DNA from: Orientallactaga sibirica | Lineage: Eukaryota > Chordata > Mammalia > Rodentia > Dipodidae | NCBI GenBank assembly: GCA_036365145.1 | Contig: JAEOAD010000001.1 | Coordinates: forward strand, 105,091,001 to 105,155,000 | DNA: 64,000 nucleotides | Direction: 5' to 3' | Shown: one piece after another, positions 11,245 through 22,535 of the stretch | How positions within the stretch are numbered: the first letter of the stretch is position 1 | How the letters are laid out: each line of letters starts with the position of its first letter | Translations under genes and position numbers: made by a program | Notes under the pieces: generated by a model | What the model saw: only the letters and a program-made list of their open reading frames with translations | What the model was told of the DNA's origin: nothing | The model's database searches: none

Positions 11245-11387
11245 GCCGGGCGTGGTGGCGCACGCCTTTAATCCCAGCACTCGGGAGGCAGAGGTAGGAG
11301 GATCGCCGTGAGTTCAAGGCCACCCTGAGACTACATAGTTAATTCCAGGTCAGCCTGGGCCAGAGTGAGACCCTACCTCGAAAAACC

Positions 11388-11416
<29 letters not shown>
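11245..11416 (+). mobile_element. B1-like SINE
   Basis: Near-consensus B1 (gccgggcgtggtggcgcacg) ending in about 28 A. Confidence 0.95.
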
Positions 11417-11419
<3 letters not shown>

Positions 11420-11475
11420 TGAGGACAAAGGTTTGAATCCACAAGTCTGAGGACAACAGAGCAAAACCCGACCTC

Positions 11476-11590
11476 GAAAAGAAAAGAAAAGAAAAGAAAA
11501 GAAAAGAAAAGAAAAGAAAAGAAAAGAAGAAAGAAAAGGAAAGGAAAGGAAAGATAAGGAAAGGAAAGGAAAGAGAAAAGGAAAGAAGGG
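11476..11590. repeat. (AAAAG)n/(GGAAA)n purine-rich microsatellite
   Basis: Pentanucleotide repeats AAAAG that shift to GGAAA. All-purine on the plus strand. It follows a short B1-related remnant (tgaggacaacagagcaaaac), so it probably grew from a SINE tail. Confidence 0.9.
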
Positions 11591-11900
11591 TCTTAAACAC
11601 TGCTAGGCAGTGACAGCAAGTCTCAGCGGTCTTGAGGGCATGTCCCAGATGCCCTCGCCTGTGCTGTGCTAGGAAGCAAGCGCACTCACTAGGCTAGATG
11701 GGTCCACTGTAGTCTCAGCTAGCATAGCTTCAGCTTACGATGCGTTTGTCCTGGGCACCATCATCAATCAAGGAGCATCTTGTGAATGAATGAATAAATA
11801 GCTGAGAACGCTGCGTAAAGAAACAGTCTTTGGGCTTTAGATCTAGTCCAGGTGTGACTTGAGTGCCATAATCACCAGCATCACAAGAAAAAGAGACAGA

Positions 11901-12133
11901 GGGACTGGGGAGATGGCTTAGTAGTTAAGGCACTTGCCTGTAAAGCCTAAAGACCCCGGTTCGATTCCCCAGGACCCACGTAAGCCCGATGCACAAGGGG
12001 GTGCATGCATCTTGAGTTCGTTTGCAGTGGCTGGAGGCCCTGGCATGCCCATTCTCTCCCTCCCTCTCTCTCGCTCTCTCTCCCTTTCTCTCTCTCTGTC
12101 TTAAATAAATAAATAAAATATTTTTTTAAAAGA
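11901..12133 (+). mobile_element. tRNA-derived (B2-like) SINE
   Basis: Head gggactggggagatggcttag, exact-looking B box GGTTCGATTCC, CT-rich then AAATAAATAAATAAAAT tail. Confidence 0.95.
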
Positions 12134-12316
12134 GAAACAAAGAACAAAAGAGAAAGGGAACCTATAGTCAGTAATGTACTTCTTGTTTTTTTCTCCCATA
12201 AAACTAATTCATTCTTTTTCTTCCTTCATCCTTCTCTCCCTACCCTCTCTTTCCTCCTTCTTCCATCCCCTGTCTCCCAAAGCAATGAGCTGCAGTCCCC
12301 ATCTTAACTTCCAAAC

Positions 12317-12524
12317 ATTTTTTTTTTTTTTTAAATATTTTATTTATTTGAGAGAAAAAGAGGCAGATAGAGAGAGTGGGTGTGCCAGGGCCTCCAGCCA
12401 CTGTAATGAACTCCAGATGCATGCACCACCTTGTACATCTGGTTTATGTGGGTTCTGGGGAACCAAGCCTGGGTCCTTGGGCTTCGCAGGCAAGTGCCAG
12501 AACCACTAAGCCATCTCTCTAGCC
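12317..12524 (-). mobile_element. tRNA-derived (B2-like) SINE, reverse
   Basis: Reverse element ending aagccatctctctagcc. Flanks taacttccaaacatt and taacctccaacctta look like a slightly decayed target duplication. Confidence 0.9.
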
Positions 12525-12540
12525 TTTAACCTCCAACCTT

Positions 12541-13478
12541 AGATTGACCTTGAACACCAAAATTAAGCTTGTTTCTTGTCGTTATGAGATACTACGAGGT
12601 CATACAAAGGAAAAATAGAAGGGGGAAACAAAGTCAATATGTCAATCTCCCCATTTTCCAAAACTCTTACGCTGTTTGTTGCTTTATTACTGTAAAATGC
12701 ACCCCCTTGCCATAACTAACGCAGCACATTTAGAGAAATGGGAACTGCCTGCTTTGAGTTGTCACAGTTGTTTTTAATGACATTGCAAAGCATATGTGGC
12801 TTTTATTGCTGTGCTTTTTTAAGACAGGAGGAACCATTCAAATAAGTTCTTCTGCTCAAAATGTACTTTGGAGTTCCATCTTGGGAAATCAGAATGCTTC
12901 TGTTCCTCTTCCTGCTGCAGTTCCACTTGGTCCCCACTGACACTGGCTCTGGAAGGTTCTGAGTCAGCAGTAAAATATGTCCATTCAGGTCAATACAAGT
13001 TCACGTTCATTATTCCCCGTGGGAAGGAAGAGACAGATTCAGTGGGAACCCTGGAAGGGGTGTTTATAGAATAGAGTCGGAGTGCACTCTTCTTCCCGTG
13101 CTTCACAGGATCCTCTCTGGCCATAAAGCATTGCTTTAACATGCAGCAGCTGAAGCCTGTCTACCTACCTTCTCAGGTACAAGCCAGAGCACTAACAAGG
13201 TCAAGATTAGCCCAAAGAATGAACCTTTTGGTCTGTCTGTACAGGAAGGTCCCAACCCAGGTAGGGATGGAGCATTTGCAGATCTGTCCTGGTGACTGGC
13301 TGACCCTGAGGATGAGGAATGGAGCCTTCCACCACTTACTGGTAGACTGGCATAGCTGCTGTTTGTGGTTGGTGAATGTGTATCTCTCATCTGATTGCCA
13401 GCTCCTCCACCAAGAGAACCTGCCTGGGATTCATCAGTGCCTGGATCTCAAGAAATGCTTTCAAAATTAGCTTGCACT
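12541..13478. other. Unique DNA with a possible conserved block
   Basis: No young repeats. The first 350 bases (about 12600-12890) are AT-rich and of even complexity, a possible conserved non-coding block. Frames of 109 and 84 codons on opposite strands near 13140-13470 overlap and have no recognised domain. Confidence 0.45.
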
Positions 13479-13479
13479 G

Positions 13480-14155
13480 GGCTGGGGAGATGGCTCATTG
13501 GTTAAAAAGGGTTTGTTCCAGACGACTGGCCACCAGCATTCAGCTCTGCATCACCCACATAAAGCTGGAAGCAAAAGTAGTGTACGCATCTGTAATCCCA
13601 ATGCACCTATGGCAATGGGAAGTGGAGGTGGAAGAGTTCCAAAGCTCACGGGGGCAGCCAGTCTGGCCTCCCTTGCATCAAAGCAACAAGAGAAGCTGCA
13701 GCAATCACCTTCCCACTGCTGGGACAAAGGACCAGACCAGAAGCAGCATAGGAGAGGAAGGGTTGATTTTGGCTTATAGCCTCAAGGGGAAGTTTTATCC
13801 TGGCAGGAAAAGCATGGCAAAACAGAGGCTTGTCACATCACATCTTGTCACATCAGCTGGAAGGAAGCAGCCAGAATGAGGTAGCACTGAACACCCAGTA
13901 GAGCTAGACTAATAAACCTCTTCCAGCAAGGCTCCACCTCCCACAGGCTCTACCAGCTAGGGATTGAGTAATGGGGCTTCATCACAAACCCATGAGGCTT
14001 AGAGGGACAGCTCACCTTCAAGCCACCACAGAGTCCCTGTCTCAAATGAGGGACCAGGTGAGAACTGACATCTTGAGGTTGTCCTCTGACCTTCACGTAC
14101 ACGCACACATACACACACACATGGCATCATCATCACCATCATCATCCACACACAA
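13480..14155 (+). mobile_element. B4-type SINE split by an LTR
   Basis: The 5' ID-like head (gctggggagatggctcattg) and B1-like middle (catctgtaatcccaatgc) lie at 13480-13696. The 3' part (ccctgtctcaaatgaggga, tgtcctctgaccttcacg, CACA tail) resumes at 14031. The split is caused by a MaLR-type LTR. Confidence 0.75.
13697..14030 (-). mobile_element. Solo LTR, MaLR type, reverse
   Basis: Plus reading runs tgcagcaatcaccttcccac to caccttcaagccaccaca. It includes ggttgattttggcttatagc, the reverse of the conserved 3' end with its AATAAA-like signal. Same family as the LTR at 7387. The flanking 5 bp (gaagc and gagtc) match only partly. Confidence 0.7.
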
Positions 14156-14389
14156 AAATAAATAAAAATTTTTTAAAAGAATTGACTTGTGCTTAAATAC
14201 CCCCCTTCTCTGAAAACTGCCTAGAGTCAGAGATTCGGTTTCCAGAGCACCAGGCGGTACCTCTGAGGGACAAGGAGGAAAGCCCAGGCCACCTCATTCA
14301 GGACAGACAACTCCAGGTTCAGCTGCTCCTCCATGGATGGAATGATGACCTGATATCCTTTTCAGAGAAGAGACTAAAGCTCAAGGCAG

Positions 14390-14475
14390 GGGCTGGAGAC
14401 ATAGCTCAGTGGGTAGAGTGTTTAATAAGCATGAAGTCCCCTGGGTTTGCACTCTAGCACTGCAAAAACTAAAGA
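14390..14475 (+). mobile_element. ID-like SINE, diverged
   Basis: Head ggggctggagacatagctca followed by gtgggtagagtgtttaataagc and tagcactgcaaaaact, the ID body with a short A-rich end. Confidence 0.65.
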
Positions 14476-14574
14476 GGCATGAAGGAAAGGAATTCATCAG
14501 AAACTGTCCTCAGCTCCATAGCAAATTGGAGGACCAGTCTGTGCTCCATGAGACTCTGTCTCATAAGATCAAAA

Positions 14575-14712
14575 ACAGGAGCCTGGGGAGCGGCTCAATG
14601 GGTACATAACAACCTGAGTTTGGATCCTCATAACAGAACACACTGTGTCACATGCAAACCAAAGCTCACATATGAACATACACACCAGAGTGAGAGAGGG
14701 AGAGCTTGAGAC
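14575..14712 (+). mobile_element. B4/ID-like SINE fragment
   Basis: Shows an ID-like head (gcctggggagcggctcaatg) and gagtttggatcctca, then a CACA-rich tail. Diverged and incomplete. Confidence 0.5.
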
Positions 14713-15361
14713 AGAACCTGACATGATAGGAACCTGTCTTGTGGGCAGCAGATTTTATCCCCAAATAAGTAAGGCATTTTCCATCCTGTTTTCCATTTAC
14801 TTTGGAATCTTAACTTAGAAAATGGGGCCTGAATTCAGTCACCAGAACATTCCTGTTCTATTGGAACTCCTCTAGACAGGCAATCTACCCAGGAGGACTC
14901 TGACAAGTAACATCTTACAGAAATGGGTAACTCCTGGTCTGAGGGTAGGAACTCTAAGCTGGTCAGCCAGAAGGGAGAACACAACACACATCACGTGTTC
15001 TACAACAGTGTTGTCCAGTAGAACCTCCTCTGATGGTGTCTAACAGAACTGATTCACACTGGGTGATGTGGTGTGGCAGTTGAGCACTTAACACTGTGGT
15101 TGAGGAAGCAAGCATTTGACTTAAGTTTAAATAGTCACACCGACAGCTTCAGAAACTTAAGGAGGAAACTCTATATATCCTAAGTTCAGGGAGTTTCTTT
15201 CACTGGTGACATTCAGGAAGTATAGTTTGCTTATGCTTTATAATTTTGTGTTTGAAAAAAAAAAAGCAACCCCTTTGTCTTGCATAAAACAAGCATTCAG
15301 AACAGTTAGGGTTTTGTGTTTACCACAAGTAACACAAGATTTATAGTATTGTCATGCCATT

Positions 15362-15440
15362 CTCAAATCTGAGAGGCTGAAAGGCCCAGAGAGAAACATT
15401 GACTGTCCAAGGTCTCACCACAACACTGATTTCTCTCATC
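15362..15440 (-). mobile_element. MIR remnant
   Basis: Reverse MIR core: gaggctgaaaggcccagaga followed by tgtccaaggtctcaccac, corresponding to the ...gtgaccttgggcaa... region. Confidence 0.65.
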
Positions 15441-17030
15441 CCAGCCAACCAGAAGATATGGAATTGGATAGATTACAGGCTTCTGAGTGCATGACTTATG
15501 TGGATAATGATAATGAGTCCACATCCAGTATTCTTCCTGGATCTTAGAGCTCCACCCCAAGTCTTCTTGGGTTCCCTTAAGTCCCTATTGCTCGCAGTCT
15601 TCCCTGATAGCCTACATAGCTTTTGCAAAGTTGGGATAGTGACCTGATTTCTTGTTGTTCTGGTAAAGTAATGGCCATCCCAACATGTGTGCATCCAGAT
15701 TCCTGAAACTAGTGAATATGTGATTTTATATGATAAGAAGGACTCCACAGGTAGAATTAAATGAAGGATCTTGAGAGTGGGATATGACCCTGGGTTATCT
15801 AGAGGAGCCCAGTGTAATCCCATCGTTGCTTACAAGAAGGAGGCAGAGGAGCTGAGTCAGTAGTAAGAGATTTAATGCTGGAATCCAGAGGTTGGAGTGA
15901 CCAGGTTTCAGGATTTGTCTACATCTGCCAGAGTACCTCTTTACACCTATCTTTTCCTCTATTTTCTTTGCAATGTCTCCCCTCCATCCCTTCCAAATCC
16001 AACAAGCAAAAGCAGAAATGCAAGCAAAAATAGGAATTGAATTCTTGCTCCTAGGCAAGAACTAGGACTAAGGAGGGTCAGTTTCTGGTCTATGGTGACA
16101 AGAGCTACTGGGTCACTTTTTCCTCTCCCCATCTCTGTAGTCTGAGTAGGCCCTAGAGGCTGCTTACTGTAGGCCACCCCACTTGCTGACAAGAAATAAG
16201 ACCAGGTCCTTGCCCTCATATAGAAGCATTCAGGGGACACTCTCCCCTAATTATCCTGAATATCTTCTTACCAACATAACACCCATTATTAACAAGGCCA
16301 GGGACACATGTGTTTTGTGTATAGATTTAATATTCTCTTTTCCAAACCACAGGCTTCTAGGGACAGTTAATTATTCATTGAACCACTGAACATTTCCTTA
16401 GAATCTCCTAGATGCTGGAGACTAACCCTAGTTACTGGAGCTGAGGCACCAACATGGGAGTAAGGACACCATCTTGACAGTCCAGCCAACACAAGGAAGA
16501 GCAGAAGAACCTCCAGCTGAGCCAAGTCCAGAGGCATGACTCATGAGAGATAGCAAACTTTTGTTGTCAATGCCTTTGTGTCAGAGTTGTGTTTTTCACA
16601 ATGGTAGATAAAACTGAAGCATTTCTGTACAGGGCCTCTACCTTAGAATGGAGAACTTGCAAGCTCTTCCTGGCCACTGAGCTGAGCCCTCCAATCCCTT
16701 CCTGCTTCAGCTCTCTGTAATTCAGTAACTGTTAGCAGAGCTTAAAGTACCTACCCAACCAGTTCTTTGTGAGGCCAGGTGTAATTAATTCATTAGCTAT
16801 TTGTGAGCCCTAGACAATAGATGCCATTGATCTTAAGGCTCCTCCTCCCATCACAAACCCTCCTCATACCTGGAGCATCAAGAGTTGAGCAAGAAAACAA
16901 GGACAATAGTCTCTTACACAAAGTACTGCCACTGCCATCAGTGGCTAGAGATGCTCTGATGGCATGGCTGCCATGACAACCAAGACTTCTCATCCAAAAC
17001 AAGCATGCAGGCCAAACAAAGTTTTTACAC

Positions 17031-17383
17031 TGTTGTGATTTGAATCTGAAATGTCCTCCGTACACTCATGTGGGAAATGCTTTGTCCAAGAAGTGGCATT
17101 ATTTTGAGAGGTAGTAAATTATTTGGGAGCTAGGGTATAGCTAGAAGTAATTCCTCAGAAGTGTTGCTGGCTCCTTCCCCTGTCTTCTTCTAGACTGTCA
17201 TGAAATGAGAGGCTCCACTCCATCACGCCCTCTCTTCGTGATGTTCGTCCTCACCAGAGACCCAGAAGCAATGACGCTACATCATAAACTAAAACTAAAA
17301 CCACGAGCCAACATAAATCTTACCTTCTCCTAAGTTGTTTATGTCAGGTATTTTGGTCACAGTGATAATAAAACTAATAAAAT
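17031..17383 (+). mobile_element. MaLR-like solo LTR, diverged
   Basis: Starts tgttgtgatttgaatctgaa and has near its end gagccaacataaatcttacc and atgtcaggtattttggtcac. These match the order of the other MaLR-like LTRs here. The right edge is approximate. Confidence 0.65.
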
Positions 17384-17457
17384 TAGTCTGGAGAGATGGG
17401 TAAAGTCCTTGCCATGTAAGAATGAGGACCTGAGTTTGGATCCTCAGCATCCATGTT

Positions 17458-17498
<41 letters not shown>
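17384..17498 (+). mobile_element. ID element with a 37-A tail
   Basis: ID body (ctggagagatgggtaaagtc, gagtttggatcctcagcatc) followed by 37 uninterrupted A (17462-17498). A pure A tail suggests a younger insertion than the body divergence implies, or later expansion of the tail. Confidence 0.7.
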
Positions 17499-17499
<1 letters not shown>

Positions 17500-18290
17500 A
17501 GGACAATGATGTCCTGTGATAAATTAAAAAACAGAAGTTTATATGCACACATACATATACAGCCCAGAGAATGACAATTTCTGAGGTGTTCAGAAAGGCT
17601 TCCAGGAGAGCCAACTATGAGGTTAGTTTTGAAGAGAACACAGGAGCTCACTAGCCATTACAAAGCTGGGGCTCATCTTTAATGGTTGACAGTTCATGGT
17701 CTGTGGGTGAGGCTACCCTGTTTAAAGATAGATGGATGAGCAAAACTGTGATGGGTGGGGAGTGGAGGTGAGCTCCTGGACTAAAGATCATCTTTGACAA
17801 TGATGGGCCCCAGTTCTGGACAGTATGAAGCAACCTTTGAAGTCATAAGGGCTCTAGTAGAACAAAGCAATCACAAAGGGAATGGTTTGGGGTAGTCTAT
17901 GTACATGCATAGCATGGTTTAAAAAAAAGAAAGAACCAAGGATGAATAGAAGTACTCCATTTGAACATCTGAAACTGCTCTTAAGCAACTGATAAAAGGT
18001 GGCAGTGCTGGCTGGGCCTCTCCCTGCTAGAGAAGCTTCTACATTGTCTCTGCACATAATGTGCTTGAGCCCCAAGGCAGGGGTCCATCCTGAGACCTCA
18101 GTGGAGCCAGTGCCTTGGTCCATCCCCTTCACCTCTAGCACATTAACCAGTGCAGATCATAAATGGCAATTCCTGCGCTCAGGCTAGTCCTTCCTTCTGA
18201 CAACAGGATTTCTGTCTGGGTGTCCACTGAATGGGACACTTTGAGGTAAACATGACATGACCCCTTTGCAAAGAGCCAAGGTAATTCCTA
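17500..18290. other. Unique non-coding DNA
   Basis: No recognised repeat or convincing coding frame. Confidence 0.55.
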
Positions 18291-18299
18291 CCTTTTTCT

Positions 18300-18466
18300 T
18301 TCTTTTTCTTTTTGTTTTGTTTTGTTTTTCCAGGTAGGATCTCACTCTAGCCCAAGCTGACCTGGGATTCACTATGTAGTCTCAGGGTAGACTCGAACTC
18401 ACGGAGATCCTCCTACCTCTGCCTCCCCAGTGCTGGGACTAAAGACGCGCACCACCACACCCAGCT
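18300..18466 (-). mobile_element. B1-like SINE, reverse
   Basis: TTTTG-rich tail, then ggtaggatctcactctagcc through caccaccacacccagct. Confidence 0.9.
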
Positions 18467-19090
18467 ATCCCCATTCCTTTAAATAAACTTTAGCTAAACA
18501 TAGCTGGCAGAAACATAGATCTTGGTGAACTGTATTTGAACAATATTCTGTCAAATAGTGCATAGGGCTGGGATGCACAACTTTCTCCATCTGCTGCTCC
18601 AGTCAGAGGCACTGAATGCACAATGGCTCAATGCCCATATTTGCTTGGTATGCCCTCCATGGGCCTGAGCCTGTCAATGCCCCTAATGAGGTAAGCGCAA
18701 AGATAGGGTGCCCAAGGGGAGAGCTGACAGGGAGGGAGCTTCCCAGGAAGGCATCCCAGGCCTGGCCCAGGAAGGTCCTGGAAACAAAGAGCAAAGTGGT
18801 GGGGTCAGGAGTGAGAGCAGGATTAAGATCACACAGACCTGCAGCCCTTAGAAACTGGCTTAATCCATTTTATAAAGAGTTGGGAGGGTTTGTCTCTCCG
18901 TGAATATAATACCTTGCACATCTGATCAGCTTTTTTCCCAGAACATTTCAAAGCTCTCTGCAAACACAGTGGAGTCTCTTCAGATTAGAGCGCAGCCTAT
19001 TATTACCTGGTTTTGGAGACACCCCAGGTCAGCGGGTCACCTGGGGCCCTCTGAAATAAGACGATTCCCTACAACAAAAGGCCTGGTGTG
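18467..19090. other. Unique non-coding DNA
   Basis: No repeat recognised. Evenly complex sequence around 18880-19070 might be conserved, but nothing specific supports this. Confidence 0.4.
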
Positions 19091-19095
19091 GTGTG

Positions 19096-19335
19096 GTTTG
19101 TCTAACTGGTGGTTTTCAAACTATGTGAGTCATGGGACCCTTTATTTAAATTTAAAAAAAAATAACCAAAACACTGCCTGAAGCTCAATTCCTAATTCAG
19201 AACAAAATGGAATGATGCGGTGAAGGCAAAGGTCAGAGGTCAGTGGACACAAAGATAAAAAAAAATCTGGTGGACACTTCATCCCCTGAACCCCCAGGAT
19301 TTCGCAGACCACAGTTTGAAAAGCATGCTGCAGGT
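19096..19335. mobile_element. Non-autonomous hAT-like DNA transposon remnant
   Basis: The left end carries ttttcaaactatgtgagtca and the right end carries the inverted ccacagtttgaaaagcatg. These make imperfect terminal inverted repeats about 230 bp apart, of the type seen in hAT-Charlie (MER5/MER20-like) elements. No intact 8-bp target duplication was found. Confidence 0.5.
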
Positions 19336-19483
19336 CAGTTGAGCCCTGATTTGCCCTGCCCCTGCCCCAGGCAGGTTTTCTGGGCAGTTAATTTTCATTA
19401 ATTTTCACTGTAGTCTCTAAAGGGCACATTATGTTAACAGGAACCACGCCTGAGACTTGGTACCTAATGTTCTTGTTTGTTTT

Positions 19484-19666
19484 GTTATCTTTATTTGTTT
19501 ATTACAGAGAGAGAGAGAAAGAGAGAGAATGGGCACACAAGGGCCTCTAGCCACTGCAAACAAACTGCAGACACATGCACTACTTTACGTGGGTACTGGG
19601 GAATTAACCTGGGTCTTTAGGCTTTGCAGGCAAGTGCCTTAACTGCTAAGCCATCTCTCCTGCCCC
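19484..19666 (-). mobile_element. tRNA-derived (B2-like) SINE, reverse
   Basis: Ends in ctaagccatctctcctgcccc. The flanks tcttgtttgtttt and ccttgtttgattt form a likely target duplication. Confidence 0.85.
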
Positions 19667-19694
19667 TTGTTTGATTTTTAAATTTGCTTTTTTT

Positions 19695-20140
19695 TTTTTT
19701 TTTACATTTTCATAAATATACATTACATTTTGATCATACATACCCCATATTGCCTCCCTTTGTCCCTCTTCAGGCTCACCGTACCCTTTATTCTTATTGG
19801 ACATACATATACATCATCCTCATCCCCTCCGGGGCTCAGGGACCATGACAGAAAATGGGACAGAAAAAAAACGTGAGAGATGGAGGACGGGGAGGCATGC
19901 TGTGGAACTCTGGCGTCTGGACGTGACAAGCCATTGCACTCGTGAGCTCATACTGGATATGGTCATCTGCACGAGACCTGCATGTGACGGGCAATCAACA
20001 TCCTGCTACAGATAGGGGACGGGACCTGTTCTCCTCCCTAAGGAGCTAATGACAGTGAAAGGTATCCAGAAAGAGGGGGGTCATTTGCTTCTGTGGCATA
20101 GGCACTACTGGTGTTTTTTTCTTTAATAAAGGATCCCCAA
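19695..20140 (+). mobile_element. Rodent L1 3' UTR fragment
   Basis: The order of motifs ctctggcgtctggacgtgac, cattgcactcgtgagctcat, ctgcacgagacctgcatgtg and aaggagctaatgacag matches rodent L1 3' UTRs from memory. No ORF2 remains. Confidence 0.65.
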
Positions 20141-20929
20141 ATGTTTTGTTTCATGTAGGATCAATCACATAATTTATGCAGCCAAGTTTACAGAAAAAAA
20201 AGGCCAAATAAAAACTCGGGGTCCTTTGTTTAAAGATGATAAGAATTTCAACACAATGATGGTGAAGGGTTAAGCCAGACACAGGATCCTTCACAGATAT
20301 GACTTGTGTGGGCAGCTACTCGGTCCCCATGTCCATGAAGCCAAACTGGATTCCTTCCTTAGAAAACCCAAATCTATTTTTTTTGCTCCAAATTCCCCAA
20401 AGAAATGCCAATACATTCAAATAAATCCCCACCTGCCCTGAGACTCTTTTTTCATTCTGGTGTGTCAGGCTTGATCTTCATTGGTGGTGGAAAGTTCCTC
20501 TGAGACACAGGAATGGCCACTTCCCCTTTCAACTAAGGAATGACTTCAAGATGAATGATTGTGTCGGCCGACAGAAACTACAGCAGACAAAATCATGCAG
20601 TGTTTACTTGGGGACTCAGACCAGAGCGGTACGCAGAAGTTGTAAGTCAACCCTAGATATACGCCAGGAGGCTCGTTGGGGGCCTGGGCCACACACACTA
20701 TTTCTCTAGGTCACCCCGTGATACTCTACCATGGTAAATTCTAAAGATGTGTCCTTGGAGAAAAATAGCCTGTCTTCCTGCTAGGGAACATCATTATGAC
20801 TCTGGGACTCTGTCACATGTGTAACAAATGACAAATCTTTGAATGCTGCTTTGCTTGAACCAAGAACCTTTTTTAAATCCAAGTTCTATGTAGGAGTCCC
20901 TGCTATAGGGCTGCGTACGTAGGCTCTCC
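20141..20929. other. Unique non-coding DNA
   Basis: No repeat or gene recognised. Confidence 0.55.
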
Positions 20930-21250
20930 GAGGACTGGTGCAATAGCTCCGCTGGTAAAATACTTATCTTGCAAGCATAAGGACATAAGTTTGATCTTCA
21001 GAGTAATCAGAAGCCATGTAAGCAAAGCTGGGCTTAGTGGCATGCCCTTGTGCTGGGGAAGCAGAGAGAGATGGGTGGATCTCTGAAGCTTGTGGGCCAG
21101 CCAAGTCTAGCCTCTTTGGAAAACTCAAGGCCGATGCCAGGCCCTGTCTTAAAGAAGGTAGACAGGGCCTAAGAAATTGCAATGGAGGCTGTCCTCTGAC
21201 CTGTATCACTCTCTCTCTCCATGACCACCACCGCCAACAAAAAAAAAATA
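20930..21250 (+). mobile_element. B4-type SINE
   Basis: ID-like head (gactggtgcaatagctccgc), B1-like middle (ctgggcttagtggcatgccc, ccaggccctgtctta) and B4 tail (gctgtcctctgacctgtatc) with an A-rich end. Nearly complete. Confidence 0.75.
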
Positions 21251-21928
21251 AAAGGAGTAAAAGGGTATCCAGCTGTGAGTAAAGAGGGCCACTCGGGGTT
21301 GGGAGGGTCAAGGCTGTGTAGCAATCAGGAGTGGATCAGGCAGCTTCCACGGGGAGGACAGACGCCATCTAGATAGTGAAAACAGAGAGACTTGAATGCA
21401 GGACACGGTTTTGCAGGAAGGAGATGGAAGAGCTGAGAAAGAAACAGAGACACTGGACCAACCCAGTGATGGACAAGACAGGAAGTCACAAGCACTCCCA
21501 GAAAGAAAATCTGGAGTGACCAGAGTGAGCCAGGGACCCGGCTAAGATGGATCCCCAAGGCTCTAGCCAAAAGAACAGAAGTAGGGGGTAACGATGCTGT
21601 CTCTCACTGGCTGCGGTGGCATGAGCTGAGGAAAGGTGCCTTGAATTCCCTCTTCAAGGCCACCCGCTCCCCCTCCAGTGCCACCCACTGGCCTAGCCCA
21701 ACTGGGGGCCAGTCCTCAAAGGAAGCTGGGAAGAGTTCGGAAGATGGTCTTAGAGCAAACAGACCCACACCCCACTACACAGCAGGGTGCCATGGGAGTG
21801 ATGAGAAGCAGAGGCACCTGTGATCCTGCAGCCTTTGGAGACCTTTCCAGCACTACGGGGAGCACTTGACAGGGAATGAGTCACTTTCCAAAATAATTCA
21901 CATGATAATGGCCTTAGGAGTAATAGTG
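21251..21928. other. Unique non-coding DNA
   Basis: Nothing recognised. Small overlapping frames on both strands only. Confidence 0.55.
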
Positions 21929-21929
21929 G

Positions 21930-22095
21930 AGGCCTGGGGAGGTGGCTCAGCAGTTAAAGGTACCTGTTTGCAAGGCCCAAAGACCTGGGTTTGGTTCCCA
22001 GTACCCACGTAAGAGACGCAAGTTGGTGTGTGCGTGGAGTTGATTTGAAGTGGCAAGACACCATAGAGCACCCTCTCCCAGACCCCCACCAAAAA
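21930..22095 (+). mobile_element. tRNA-derived (B2-like) SINE, diverged
   Basis: Head ggcctggggaggtggctcag, gggtttggttcccagtaccc, but a shortened 3' half without a long CT tail. Older than most copies here. Confidence 0.75.
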
Positions 22096-22465
22096 TTTGG
22101 GGGGAAAAAAGAAGTAATAATAGGAAATCCTTCCATTGGCTGTCTAATGTGCAATGGGATTGATTTCTTTTATAACTGAGGAGAAAAGTATTTTCTGACT
22201 TGACAATTCACTTCCTTTTATGAGACAATGAAAATTATATAACCCATCATGTTTCGTGTTTCCTTTTTAGACCTGACTGCCAGGAAGTTCTAAGCTAAAT
22301 TCAAATGCCCAAATACAGGTCTTTAATTATATACTATCCCCTTCTCCATACCTTTAAATCTACACTTTCTAGTTTAACCTTTTCATTGACCGAATGTTTA
22401 ATCATCTACGCTACCTCAAACACTTTTGAGTGGTGAAGTAGATCTTTTCTTTTCTCTTCTTTTTT

Positions 22466-22535
22466 TTCAGCACTGGGGATTGAACCCAGCGCCTTGCGCA
22501 TGCTATATATCCACCACTGGACTTTACTCCAGTTG
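22466..22535 (-). mobile_element. ID-like SINE, reverse
   Basis: T run followed by cagcactggggattgaacccagc and gccttgcgcatgct, the reverse ID body. Confidence 0.7.

Larger units (their letters stand above)
14170..17030. other. Mostly unique non-coding DNA
   Basis: Contains two SINE fragments (about 14390-14475 and 14575-14712) and a MIR remnant (15362-15440), listed separately. From about 14720 to 17030 nothing else is recognised. The reading frames are short and have no recognised domain. Confidence 0.5.

Noticed and set aside
11476..11590. Purine-rich tract as a regulatory or triplex element
   Set aside because: Simple pentanucleotide expansion from a SINE tail explains it. No other signal nearby.
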